The notes under the pieces are model-generated. The model was given only the letters and a program-made list of their open reading frames with translations. It was not told the DNA's origin and ran no database searches. From Candidatus Contendobacter odensis Run_B_J11 (lineage in GTDB: Bacteria > Pseudomonadota > Gammaproteobacteria > Competibacterales > Competibacteraceae), in the NCBI RefSeq assembly GCF_000531125.1, contig NZ_CBTK010000068.1, positions 1 to 64,000 on the forward strand: 64,000 bases of DNA, read 5' to 3'. Below, piece after piece: positions 7,859-16,521 of this stretch. Position 1 is the first letter of the stretch; every line of letters starts with the position of its first letter. Made by a program: the position numbers and the translations under genes.

Positions 7859-10800
7859 TTAATCCGCTTCAATCAGCTTGATTTCTTCACTGGTCAAGCC
7901 AAACAGCCGATACACCCGCTCATTGATTTCAGCTTCTTTAGCAGCAACATCTCCAGTGTTGGGGTTTTCAAGGATACACTGGACGAGTGTTTCCAATTCT
8001 GCTTGATCGGTGGGTGTAGTGGTAGGAATGGGAATTTGCTGACAATACTGAGCAATAAAACGGTAGTAGCCGTTTTGTATTTGTGGACTTATTTGCCCAT
8101 AAAACCATGCACAAATAGAGCTATTCAAAACAGAAAGCAACCATTGTTGAACACGCGGAATTATATATGCTGTATTTGCTAAATACTGTTGGTTATTATC
8201 CCATGCAAACTGCGGAGACAGTGAAATGTCTGGATAAATGATCTTTGGCTGCTCAAACTCTTGCCAATAGGCGCAGGATCGCAGTTCCCAAAAATACTTT
8301 CCCTGATCAGCACGTTTGATAAGACCAGCCCTGAATTGTTGGTGAAAGGAATGAATCGCCGGATAAGTGACGGCATATAAATTCTCTGCATCTTTAGCGG
8401 ATTTACCGCTCCACGGATGCGTCTTATTTTCCGATGATTCAATTTTTACTAAATACTGTTCGGCAAATTCTGCTCGCCAGCGTTTCACATCGCGCCCGCG
8501 CAGGAACGGCTTTAAGACTTCCGCCGAAGACGGATGTTCAGCAATCAGCCGGTCGCGGGTAACGCGATCCACCACAAAGGCATCATTCAGGCCGGTTTTG
8601 ATGCCGTAGTAGAACCGACCCTTGCAGTATTCACCCAGCGGCGTACCGGCAGCACGGAGCTTTTCCAGCAGCTTACGCTTGGCCGCGCCTTCCAAACGCC
8701 AGCCGGATTGATCAAGACTGCGTTGCGGAATTTCAAAACTCTGCTGGCGAACAATGGCAACAAAATCAGCCAGTGGCGGGCCAGGTTGCCAAGTGAGCGC
8801 ACGGAATGAGGTTTCAGGGTTGTGTTCGCTTTGCGCCACTCGTTCCAAGCGGACAATAGTCGGATAAGCAATCGCTTCAAAAACTGGCGCATCGCCAAAG
8901 TCAATCAATTCATGGATGCGAGTATTCCGGGCCAGCCAGCCGCGCAGCTTTTCCCCATAACCGGAGCGATACCATTTGTTTGAAGTAATAAATGCAAATT
9001 GGCCGCCATTGCGAAGCAGTTTGACGCCGCGCTCGTAGAAATAAACAAATAAATCCGCCGTGCCAGTACCGCATTCATAGTGTTTCAGCAATGGCTTGAG
9101 CGCTTTAATTTCCTCCTGCCGTACATAAGGCGGATTGCCAATTACGACATCAAATCCGCTTTTAGTATGAAACACCTCGGAGAAATAAATCTCAAAGTCG
9201 AAAACTTCACGGCCTTTAGTCAAATCATGAATTAACGCCTCAATTTGCTGCTTGAAGTGCGCTTTTTTTGTCCGATCCGATTCATCGAAGAATTTCGGCT
9301 TTAACGCTTCCAGTTGCTTAAACTGTTCGTCATTAAACAGATTCTTTTCCACGCCTAGCAATGAATTGCCTACGACCACTTTATAATCCAGATTGGGCAA
9401 CGGCTTAATCTGCTGCACGTCCTCTTCATCCACCACCAGCGACAACCACAGTCGCAACTTGGCAATCTCGACTGCGCCACTATCAATATCTACACCATAA
9501 AGCGAATTCTGAATCGCATGGCGCTTGAAATGGTAGGCGGTGCGTGGCTCGCTCCCCCCACCCCAACCCTCCCCCACAAGGGGGGAGGGAGCTTTGTTAT
9601 CATTAAGGTAGGGCGTCAATGCGGCACGGGCACGAACAATTTCGGTCATCATTCCCACCGGAAAAGCGCCAGAACCAATCGCCGGATCACACACCGTAAT
9701 ATCCCGCAATAGTGCATCAATCTCACTGGCATATTGACGGATCGATTCAGGCAACTTGGGATAATGAGCGCCTTTAGTCCCTGCCGTCATGGCAGCGGCA
9801 TAATGAGCAAACTGATCACTTTGCCGAATCCATGCAGCCAAATCGTTACGAGGGGGAGTAGCACGGGCATCTTGCCCGTGTTTGGGCAACGGGCTGGAAG
9901 CCCGTTTTACATCACTACAGGCTACTGGCGAAAGTTTAATTCCAGCCTTTTCTGGATTAGCATCAATATATTGCGCAATACGTGGTAATTCACTTTTATC
10001 ACGAACAATATGGTCGTAGTATTCTTGTTGCCAGACGCATCCCGTTTTCTGAACTAATTGATTTATTTTATTCGCTGAATACGATTTCCAAGAATGAAGA
10101 ATCTCAGAGAGCTGATTTCCAGCAAGCGGTGTAAAAATCACATGCACATGATTAGGCATTACTACCCAGTTACCCAAGTGATAGCGATCTCCATCGAAAT
10201 ATTTGAGCGCATTCGCCACTACTTCAGCGCATCGTTCATCTTGAAGCAGACAAGAACCCATTCCCGAATCAAGCCATTCATCAACTTTGCCTGAAAAAAG
10301 ACGATTATATTCAATTTTATCTGCTTCACAGAGTGGTGTCTTATGACAAGCCAGCCATTCATCCCGATGCGCTTTTAGTTGATCGAGCTTATTTTGAGGC
10401 AACGAATCAGCCAATCGAAATGTGACAAAATAAGTTGCGTTTTTTTGTTCCCAGTGTGGCAGGTTTTTTTGATGAATTCGCATGTCTCTGAACGGATCAA
10501 ACTCAGCTAAAAACGCAGCATCAATATCCTGTCCATGTTCAGGCAACGGGCTGGAAGCCCGTTCTACTAAGCCGGTATCCAGATAGTTAATCAGGCTTTC
10601 CTGACACATATAATGCACAATTTCACGCGGCGTATAAAACGCGCCCAGTCCTTTGCGCCGATTATCCTCAATCAGATTCTCAAATACCTTGCCGAGCATT
10701 TCGGGATCAATTGCAACTTCTTTCTCTAACGGTTCCGCTTCATTCACTGTGAAGTTATAACGGTCAAACACATCGAGAATGCCAGTACCTTCACCATTGG

Positions 10801-11845
10801 TCAGAATTGTATTTGGCAGCGTGATCGCAGAATTTCCCCAATCATAACCGGCCAGCGGCTCAAATAAACCGCCATTCAAAAATGGAATGCGGCATTGAAA
10901 ATGATCGCACCACGCCGCATGACCGCGATCCGTAGCCAGCGTGTCATAAAACAGCGGTTCCAATACCGTATTGAACAGACATTGCCCGTTCTCAACCGCT
11001 TTATTGGCCAGCAAGCGGAGAAAATTACACGGCCCCTCGCCCCAATTACCGCTTTCAGGAACACCCAACCAGCCTTTCTTTTGGATGAAATAAAGAAAGA
11101 CAATTTGCCCCAGCAATTTCTTGGCAAAATCAACCGTACTAATACCCTTTGCTTCAAAGTCAGCACCAATTTTAGGATGATGATTTAATTCCTGGGTCAA
11201 TGCCTCATCGGTAATTTTGAATAAACGGGCGTATTCATTAAAAAACTCCTTAGTGACCGACTCAACGCTAAATGCCTCCTCAATCTGTGCCAGTGTCGGT
11301 TGATCAGTGGTATTTTGCAGCAATGCCATAAAGCGGGTTTGTGCGGTATGGCATTCTTCATCCACGCCCACCAAATAGGAATAGCGCCGTGCCGGAGTCA
11401 GCCGTTCCTCGGTCTTGATTTTTCCAGTTTTAGGATCGCGCCTGGTTTCATAGTCCATGCGGACATAGGAAAAGCGCCAAGACTGCGAATCGGGGGCGAC
11501 AAAAGCGATAAAGCCTGCTTCCTTATAGGCATTATCATGGCCCTCGCCACGCTTGAGCTTGTGCGCAACAAAATCACGCAGCGCAGTACGGGTACGTTCC
11601 AGCTTATAGGATTCGGTCAAATGAACAATCAGCACATCAGCCAATTCAGCGTCAGGCGATGTAAAGGTACCAAGCCGCCAGCAGCTTTTGATATGAGCCG
11701 CGAACGCATCAGGTACTTTCATATTATGCGCTTTGGAGCCATCAAAGCCATTGCAGAGTTCACTGATAAAACGGCGGTAGCGTTCCCGATCAAACGGTGC
11801 TTTGAAGGTATCGCAGACGATGCGTTGAGCAGTAGCTTTGTCCAT
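7859..11845 (-). CDS. Eco57I-type adenine-specific DNA methyltransferase with an in-frame RAYT insertion
   Basis: A 1328-residue protein. The methyltransferase core has motif I DPAIGSGAFPVGM (about residue 719), NPPY motif IV (GNPPYVRQEE, about residue 903) and a C-terminal TaqI-like specificity region rich in aromatic residues, ending with a helix common to Eco57I proteins. It should methylate adenine N6. Residues about 427-665 are foreign: they encode a complete REP-associated tyrosine transposase and its palindromes. A second palindrome-derived stretch (SPLVGEGWGGG) lies at about 752-766. Without these the length would be near 1080. The frame stays open throughout. It begins 2 bases after the helicase gene and forms a two-gene restriction-type locus with it. 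Confidence 0.88.
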   Translation of the reverse strand: MDKATAQRIVCDTFKAPFDRERYRRFISELCNGFDGSKAHNMKVPDAFAAHIKSCWRLGTFTSPDAELADVLIVHLTESYKLERTRTALRDFVAHKLKRGEGHDNAYKEAGFIAFVAPDSQSWRFSYVRMDYETRRDPKTGKIKTEERLTPARRYSYLVGVDEECHTAQTRFMALLQNTTDQPTLAQIEEAFSVESVTKEFFNEYARLFKITDEALTQELNHHPKIGADFEAKGISTVDFAKKLLGQIVFLYFIQKKGWLGVPESGNWGEGPCNFLRLLANKAVENGQCLFNTVLEPLFYDTLATDRGHAAWCDHFQCRIPFLNGGLFEPLAGYDWGNSAITLPNTILTNGEGTGILDVFDRYNFTVNEAEPLEKEVAIDPEMLGKVFENLIEDNRRKGLGAFYTPREIVHYMCQESLINYLDTGLVERASSPLPEHGQDIDAAFLAEFDPFRDMRIHQKNLPHWEQKNATYFVTFRLADSLPQNKLDQLKAHRDEWLACHKTPLCEADKIEYNRLFSGKVDEWLDSGMGSCLLQDERCAEVVANALKYFDGDRYHLGNWVVMPNHVHVIFTPLAGNQLSEILHSWKSYSANKINQLVQKTGCVWQQEYYDHIVRDKSELPRIAQYIDANPEKAGIKLSPVACSDVKRASSPLPKHGQDARATPPRNDLAAWIRQSDQFAHYAAAMTAGTKGAHYPKLPESIRQYASEIDALLRDITVCDPAIGSGAFPVGMMTEIVRARAALTPYLNDNKAPSPLVGEGWGGGSEPRTAYHFKRHAIQNSLYGVDIDSGAVEIAKLRLWLSLVVDEEDVQQIKPLPNLDYKVVVGNSLLGVEKNLFNDEQFKQLEALKPKFFDESDRTKKAHFKQQIEALIHDLTKGREVFDFEIYFSEVFHTKSGFDVVIGNPPYVRQEEIKALKPLLKHYECGTGTADLFVYFYERGVKLLRNGGQFAFITSNKWYRSGYGEKLRGWLARNTRIHELIDFGDAPVFEAIAYPTIVRLERVAQSEHNPETSFRALTWQPGPPLADFVAIVRQQSFEIPQRSLDQSGWRLEGAAKRKLLEKLRAAGTPLGEYCKGRFYYGIKTGLNDAFVVDRVTRDRLIAEHPSSAEVLKPFLRGRDVKRWRAEFAEQYLVKIESSENKTHPWSGKSAKDAENLYAVTYPAIHSFHQQFRAGLIKRADQGKYFWELRSCAYWQEFEQPKIIYPDISLSPQFAWDNNQQYLANTAYIIPRVQQWLLSVLNSSICAWFYGQISPQIQNGYYRFIAQYCQQIPIPTTTPTDQAELETLVQCILENPNTGDVAAKEAEINERVYRLFGLTSEEIKLIEAD
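9551..9592. repeat. GC-rich palindromic repeat inside the methyltransferase gene
   Basis: An inverted repeat with arms GCTCCC-CCCC and GGGGG-GGGAGC around a short centre. It is translated in frame as SPLVGEGWGGG within the methyltransferase, just after motif I. The same peptide string is familiar from spurious or extended proteins in several proteobacteria, which marks it as a dispersed intergenic-type repeat. It sits at a surface-loop-like position between LTPYLNDN and PRTAYHFKR. Confidence 0.7.
9858..9910. repeat. REP pair (BIME-like) at the 3' side of the nested transposase
   Basis: Two REP units in opposite orientation. The first reads GTAG, CACGGGCA, TC, TTGCCCGTG on the plus strand. 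The second reads GTAAA, ACGGGCT, TC, CAGCCCGT on the minus strand. Each is a GTAG-type tetranucleotide followed by a GC palindrome, the form recognised by REP-associated tyrosine transposases. It encodes part of the text RASSPLPKHGQDARATP within the methyltransferase. Confidence 0.85.
10546..10567 (-). repeat. REP unit at the 5' side of the nested transposase
   Basis: On the minus strand it reads GTAG, A, ACGGGCT, TC, CAGCCCGT: a GTAG head plus a near-perfect 8-bp palindrome. It is translated as ERASSPLP in the methyltransferase. The same unit recurs at 9888-9910 in the same orientation, so the transposase lies between two direct copies. Confidence 0.85.
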
Positions 11846-11847
11846 GT

Positions 11848-14800
11848 TTAATTCGCGCCCAGCAAATAAGAGGAAAGAATGACTTCACGCGGAGCCGGTG
11901 GTGCATTCGGATCCAACTTGGACGTGGCCCCCAATAGATAGTAGCTGGCAATGTCTTTACGCAGAATAGCGATCATCTCCACCGGATCGGCAGTTTGATC
12001 CAAGGCTTCCTTCACCTTACGAATCGTGGCTTTGCCCACCCGACCCTCTGCAATAATCTTGTCAATCTCAGCAGCGAATTTCCGATCCTCTGGTTTAAGC
12101 GCATTGGAATTACGGAACTCCTTGGCGCGCAGCCGCTTCAGGATATTGGCCTCATGGCTGCCGCCAGCCACAATACCAGACGATAAAGTATCCACGCCAG
12201 GCGTAGTCGCCGATAGAAAACTGTTCTTGTTTTTATCCAGTAATGGATAAAACTGTTCGGGTGGAATGTCCTGCCGAGACTCATTAGCGGTGGTTTCAAG
12301 AATCTCAGCGGTGGTAAAAAAATCGAGTTCTTCAGCGTAAATGTTACTGCCGTCAGCGCGAAAAAACTTATCCAACCGACCCTGCCGAAAATAAGTAATG
12401 ACAGCAGGTAAAGAAGTACGGACATCCTGCCCGTTTTCTAAAGCACAGCGGCAGGATGCCGGTGCTACGATTCGACTCGAACGTGCTTTGCGCGGTAAAG
12501 CTAAAATCCGCTGGAACAATTCCGGTTGCTGCTCCTTTACATCAAGAATCTGGCGCAGATATTTCAATTCGCTTTTAGGTTCCGCCGGATCGCCTTCAGC
12601 CGCTTGCCTGGAATTGATCCGGTCGAACAGATTATGTGAAGTAATTTCCTCATCGCCGGTTAGCAGGCGTGCATCGTTGCCCAATAGCGTAATAAAGGCA
12701 TGAATCTTGGACTTGGCGGCTTCAGTCAACGCAATTTGGTCATTGCCCTCATCGGTTGGGAAGAAATTATAAGTGAAGATGGTTTTGAATTTAGTGCCCA
12801 CCCGATTGACTCGCCCCACTCGTTGCATCATCCGGCTTGGATTCCACGGGATGTCATAATTGATCACGGTAGCGGAACGATGCAAATTCACCCCTTCGGC
12901 TAATACGTCGGTTGTGACCAGGATCCGATAATCATCGCGCTCCTCACTGCTGTTAGCGTCAAAATTGGCAATGACCGCGAGGCGTTGTTCAGGACTGGAT
13001 GCAGAACTAAAATGCAGCGTCTTGGCCTCCACTTCCGCTTTAATGCACTCGGCGAGATAGCGGGCAGTATCGGCAAACTCACTGAAAATAATCAGCTTGC
13101 TATTCTTAAAATTCGCTTGGGTGGTGAGTTCGCGCTTGAATTCCAGCCACTTCGGATCGCGCTGAATCCCGGTCCACAACTGTTGGATATCCCGCAAGAT
13201 TGCCAAATCCGACGCCACATGCTGGCGGAAAAAGGGAGTGAAGTTTACGGCGGAAAACTTCTCCGCTTTCTCCTGCTGGATTAGATCATCAATGGCATCA
13301 TCATCGCCTTCCTCCAGAAATTCCAGCACCTTGCGGCTGTGCTTCTTACTGGTATAAACAAAGCCGTCATCAAAGGCGTGCAGCACCAGTTCATGGGATT
13401 TAATAAAGCGGCTAAGTGTCTGCTGAAAGGCATAAAAGCTGCTTTCCAGCCGCTTCACCAGCAGGATTTTCATAAACGTAGCCAAGTTGCGCTGACCCTG
13501 CACCACCCGGTCTTCAATCGCCGCAGTGTAATAGAGGGGATTAAGCGGTTGATAGCGGGCATAGTGAAAATCGGCACTGGTAATGCGCTGCAACGTGCTG
13601 CTAAAGATAGCGCTTTCAGTGGCATTAAGCTGATACAGCAGTGGAACAGGATCGTTTACTTGTGGAAATCCCATCTTCTGCTTTTTCAGGTCTTCGCCAT
13701 AAAACTGCTCAATCTCGCGGCGAGTGCGACGCACCATGATATATTTAAGGACGCTATTCCGAAACTCTTGGGCATTCTGCTCAACTGCGGCCACATATTT
13801 TTCGGCATCATCCAACCGATGCAAGCCTTTAATCCGCTTTCGCAAGCTGTCGAAGAACGCCTCCAGATTACGCAGGCCGGGCAGAGTGCTATTGCGGGGC
13901 GGCTGGAATAATTTCAACTGACTGTAAATGTCATCCAGCGTATTATTATAGGGCGTGGCGGAAACCAGAATCACGCCCTTGTTTTGGCAAATCCGCGTCA
14001 GTAATTCATAACGCTGCGTCAAATCGCCCTTGAAACGATGCGATTCATCAATAAAAACATATTTGTAAAAACCAACCCCTTGCTTGAGCGCCTCGTCCAG
14101 TTTACCGATAGAGATGCACTTATGGCCGGGAATACAGAAATCCCGAAACACCCGCGTCCATGAACCGGGACTGTTTTCATCCAGCAGACTCGGCGGCGCA
14201 ATCACCAGACAACGGCCATCCAGTTGCAGCGCCAGCAATGCTGACATAAAGGTTTTACCCAAACCCACCACATCGGAAATAAACACCCCACCATAACTTT
14301 TCAACATCTGCTGCGCGGTAAAAACCGCATCCTCCTGGTATTGCAGCTTTTTGAAATTCTGCGGCAGATTCTCGATATTCAGCCTGGAACGGTCGCCCAA
14401 ATAATCGCGGAAATAATCAGCGAGAAACTTCAGATAGAGTTGATAAGGGGTGAAGAAGGCAAACGGTGATTCCTTTTCCACGACGTTAATAATGGTCTCA
14501 TGAATGTCCTTCACATCTACCGCATTGGCCCAAAGTTCATTAAAGCGATGCAGCGCGTAATCGTGATCTTCCGGTTCATTGAGTAATACATTGAATTCCA
14601 GATTGCCTTGCAAACCGCTATGCGATAAATTGCTCGACCCAGTAATGACATAGCCGTGGCATACATTAAGCGTCGGCTGCTCCGGGGTCATAATGTAAAT
14701 CTTGGCATGGATGTTCTGCTCTCGATACAGCTTTACTTCCAGCTTGCCAGAACGAATCCACTCAATAAATTTACGAATGCCGATTTCAATGGCAAGTGAA

Positions 14801-15129
14801 TCTTGCGACTGAATTAACTCACTCAACAGCATCCCACCCAAGGTTTTTCTGATTTCCAGCGTGGATGGAACGCTTTCCTCACTACCGTCATTAGCAATCT
14901 GGAGCAGGCCATAAACCACCTGCTCGTTTTTCAAGCCAATCAGAATGCGGATATTCTTGACCGGCTCAAGCGCTGGATAGAGCTGGAAAAACCCACTGAT
15001 GAAAAAATAACCGACCAGACAAGCAAAGTCCTGCGTCTTGGGTAGAATCGTTTCCAAGCGCTTGCTCAGAGTATTTTCACCCTGATTGGTCAGAAACTTT
15101 TTCGGCGTAACCGGGGCAGATGTCGGCAT
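11848..15129 (-). CDS. PLD-domain SNF2/DEAD-like helicase of a restriction-type system
   Basis: About 1093 residues. The first 230 form a phospholipase-D-like domain with an HxK motif (NIHAKIYIMTP) and the partner GSSNLSHSGLQGN, as in restriction-enzyme PLD nucleases. A SNF2-type ATPase follows: Walker A VVGLGKTFMS (about 285), DESH box FIDESHRFK (about 363), SATPYNN motif III, and a C-terminal helicase lobe with TTDVLAEGVNLH and the arginine-finger text QRVGRVNRVG. At about 888-905 the text RIVAPASCRCA-NGQDVR is the translation of a REP pair at 12416-12468. The start at 15129 (MPTSAPVTPKK) is uncertain because no strong ribosome-binding site is seen; an in-frame codon at 15222 also exists. 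The methyltransferase gene follows after 2 bases. Confidence 0.85.
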   Translation of the reverse strand: MPTSAPVTPKKFLTNQGENTLSKRLETILPKTQDFACLVGYFFISGFFQLYPALEPVKNIRILIGLKNEQVVYGLLQIANDGSEESVPSTLEIRKTLGGMLLSELIQSQDSLAIEIGIRKFIEWIRSGKLEVKLYREQNIHAKIYIMTPEQPTLNVCHGYVITGSSNLSHSGLQGNLEFNVLLNEPEDHDYALHRFNELWANAVDVKDIHETIINVVEKESPFAFFTPYQLYLKFLADYFRDYLGDRSRLNIENLPQNFKKLQYQEDAVFTAQQMLKSYGGVFISDVVGLGKTFMSALLALQLDGRCLVIAPPSLLDENSPGSWTRVFRDFCIPGHKCISIGKLDEALKQGVGFYKYVFIDESHRFKGDLTQRYELLTRICQNKGVILVSATPYNNTLDDIYSQLKLFQPPRNSTLPGLRNLEAFFDSLRKRIKGLHRLDDAEKYVAAVEQNAQEFRNSVLKYIMVRRTRREIEQFYGEDLKKQKMGFPQVNDPVPLLYQLNATESAIFSSTLQRITSADFHYARYQPLNPLYYTAAIEDRVVQGQRNLATFMKILLVKRLESSFYAFQQTLSRFIKSHELVLHAFDDGFVYTSKKHSRKVLEFLEEGDDDAIDDLIQQEKAEKFSAVNFTPFFRQHVASDLAILRDIQQLWTGIQRDPKWLEFKRELTTQANFKNSKLIIFSEFADTARYLAECIKAEVEAKTLHFSSASSPEQRLAVIANFDANSSEERDDYRILVTTDVLAEGVNLHRSATVINYDIPWNPSRMMQRVGRVNRVGTKFKTIFTYNFFPTDEGNDQIALTEAAKSKIHAFITLLGNDARLLTGDEEITSHNLFDRINSRQAAEGDPAEPKSELKYLRQILDVKEQQPELFQRILALPRKARSSRIVAPASCRCALENGQDVRTSLPAVITYFRQGRLDKFFRADGSNIYAEELDFFTTAEILETTANESRQDIPPEQFYPLLDKNKNSFLSATTPGVDTLSSGIVAGGSHEANILKRLRAKEFRNSNALKPEDRKFAAEIDKIIAEGRVGKATIRKVKEALDQTADPVEMIAILRKDIASYYLLGATSKLDPNAPPAPREVILSSYLLGAN
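12416..12468. repeat. Degenerate REP pair inside the helicase gene
   Basis: Two opposed palindromic units: ACGGACATCCTGCCCGT on the plus strand, and on the minus strand GTAG, CACCGGCATCCTGCCGCTGTG. The GTAG head and TCCTGCC core match REP structure, but the copies are more diverged than those in the methyltransferase. They are translated in frame near the helicase C-terminus. Confidence 0.7.
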
Positions 15130-15262
15130 GGATAGGCGGGTGTGGTTACCGGATAGCTTCAATGAACGGCAGTGACGGTTAGGGTGAGGGCTGCAAAATG
15201 AGGGCTTCAAAATAACGGGCAATGATACCCCAATGCTGGTGGTCTTTCCCCGAATGACAACG

Positions 15263-15296
15263 AAAAACGGCTTCCCAGGATCGCCGGGAAGCCGTG
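15263..15296 (-). terminator. Rho-independent terminator after lpxC
   Basis: On the minus strand a perfect 10-bp stem ACGGCTTCCC / GGGAAGCCGT with a 9-base loop is followed directly by TTTTT. It lies 41 bases past the lpxC stop and closes the dcw cluster. It also separates that cluster from the accessory island. Confidence 0.92.
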
Positions 15297-15336
15297 TTGG
15301 AGGAGAATCAGGGATAGCGAGCGAGAGGCAAGATAT

Positions 15337-16251
15337 TCAGCGGGTGGCTTGGGCTGGTTGCAGATAGGAAATGGGTGCTTGCCTTTCATCGCTGAAGGTA
15401 ATTTCTTCCCAGGCAGCTTCATTGTCCAGCAGTTTGCGCAGTAAGCGGTTATTCAGCGCATGGCCGGATTTATAGCCGGTGAAGGCACCGATCAGGCTGC
15501 GGCCCAACAGATACAGATCGCCGATGGCATCCAGAATTTTATGCTTGACGAACTCATCCTCGTAGCGCAAGCCGTCCTCGTTCAGGATGCGGTAATCGTC
15601 CACGACAATGGCATTATCCAGCGTACCCCCTAATGCCAGCCGCTGTTCCCGCAGATATTCGAGATCGCGCATGAAACCAAAAGTGCGCGCCCGACTCACC
15701 TCCTTGACGAAGGAGGTGGTGGAAAAATCCACTACCGCATGCTGGTTGCGACCCTTGAATAACGGATGATCAAAAGCAATGGAAAACTCAACCTTAAAGC
15801 CGACAAAAGGATCAAACCGCGCCCATTTGTCACCCTCTTCGACCAACAGCGGTTGCTTGATACGGATGAAACGCTTGGGAGCATTCTGTTCCTGAATGCC
15901 CGCCGACTGGATCAGAAAGACGAACGGACCAGCGCTGCCGTCCATGATGGGCACTTCGGCGGCGCTCACGTCCACATAGGCATTATCAATGCCCAACCCC
16001 GCAAACGCGGATAACAGATGCTCAACGGTGGAAATACGGGCTTTGCCCTTAACCAGCGAGGTGGAGAGTTGGGTATCACCGACATTGCGCGGACAAGCCT
16101 TGATCTCGACGGGATCAGGCAAATCGACCCGTCGGAATACGATACCGGCATCAGGCGCCGCCGGTCGCAGTGTCAAATAGACTTTCTCGCCGGTGTGCAA
16201 ACCAACGCCGGTCGCCCGAATAGCATTTTTTAAGGTTCGTTGCCTAATCAT
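15337..16251 (-). CDS. lpxC: UDP-3-O-acyl-N-acetylglucosamine deacetylase
   Basis: A 304-residue LpxC (E. coli 305), the committed step of lipid A synthesis: removal of the acetyl group from UDP-3-O-acyl-GlcNAc. The zinc ligands are visible: His in STVEHLLSA (about 79), and His and Asp in [11 protein letters not shown] (about 237-241). The catalytic His is in SGHALNN (about 264). The start at 16251 ([12 protein letters not shown]) matches the family and has a GGGGAAC ribosome-binding site; the longer in-frame opening has no family resemblance. It is the last dcw gene and ends just before a strong terminator. In E. coli the protein is controlled by FtsH proteolysis of the C-terminus. Confidence 0.97.
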   Translation of the reverse strand: MIRQRTLKNAIRATGVGLHTGEKVYLTLRPAAPDAGIVFRRVDLPDPVEIKACPRNVGDTQLSTSLVKGKARISTVEHLLSAFAGLGIDNAYVDVSAAEVPIMDGSAGPFVFLIQSAGIQEQNAPKRFIRIKQPLLVEEGDKWARFDPFVGFKVEFSIAFDHPLFKGRNQHAVVDFSTTSFVKEVSRARTFGFMRDLEYLREQRLALGGTLDNAIVVDDYRILNEDGLRYEDEFVKHKILDAIGDLYLLGRSLIGAFTGYKSGHALNNRLLRKLLDNEAAWEEITFSDERQAPISYLQPAQATR

Positions 16252-16521
16252 GTTAGGTTCCCCAACACGTCGATTGAACTGGAGCGTAGCGCCTCGATAG
16301 ACCCTGCGGGCTTGGATTGAGAACCCGCCGGTTGCCGCTGCGTCATCATGCGTTGCGACAAAGATACCGTAATTCGTAGCAATGTTGCAACTTGTTTCTC
16401 TTTCGCAACCACCATTGTTGTTAAGTTGCAAAAGCTTACGCTCCAGTCATCGAACTTCACTTCAGCAGACGCTGACGGTGGGATAGCATGAGTCAGGGGT
16501 GATTCCACATTGCACTGAACT
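16252..16521 (-). promoter_or_regulatory. ftsZ-lpxC spacer, likely lpxC promoter region
   Basis: A 270-base gap in an otherwise tightly packed cluster, so lpxC probably has its own promoter here, as in E. coli. It contains a perfect 9-bp inverted repeat, TTGCAACTT at 16385-16393 and AAGTTGCAA at 16423-16431, which could form a hairpin or an operator. No tract of T follows, so it does not look like a standard terminator. I did not find a convincing -35/-10 pair. Confidence 0.45.

Larger units (their letters stand above)
9858..10567 (-). mobile_element. REP-associated tyrosine transposase (RAYT) cassette nested in the methyltransferase
   Basis: A transposase of the Y1/HUH type with its own possible ATG at 10483 (MRIHQKNLPHWEQ). 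It shows the opening YFVTFRLADSLP, the HUH motif in NWVVMPNHVHVIF, and the tyrosine-bearing segment QQEYYDHIVRDKSEL followed by RIAQYIDANPEKAG, all typical of TnpA-REP proteins. REP palindromes flank it on both sides, in direct orientation with a third inverted copy. The reading frame is the same as that of the host methyltransferase, so host and guest are read as one polypeptide. The RAYT looks complete. Whether it is separately translated from 10483 cannot be told from sequence. Confidence 0.85.

Noticed and set aside
7859-15129. A DISARM or BREX system
   Set aside because: Only a PLD-SNF2 helicase and an Eco57I-type methyltransferase are present; no drmA, drmB, brxC, pglZ or brxL homologue is seen.
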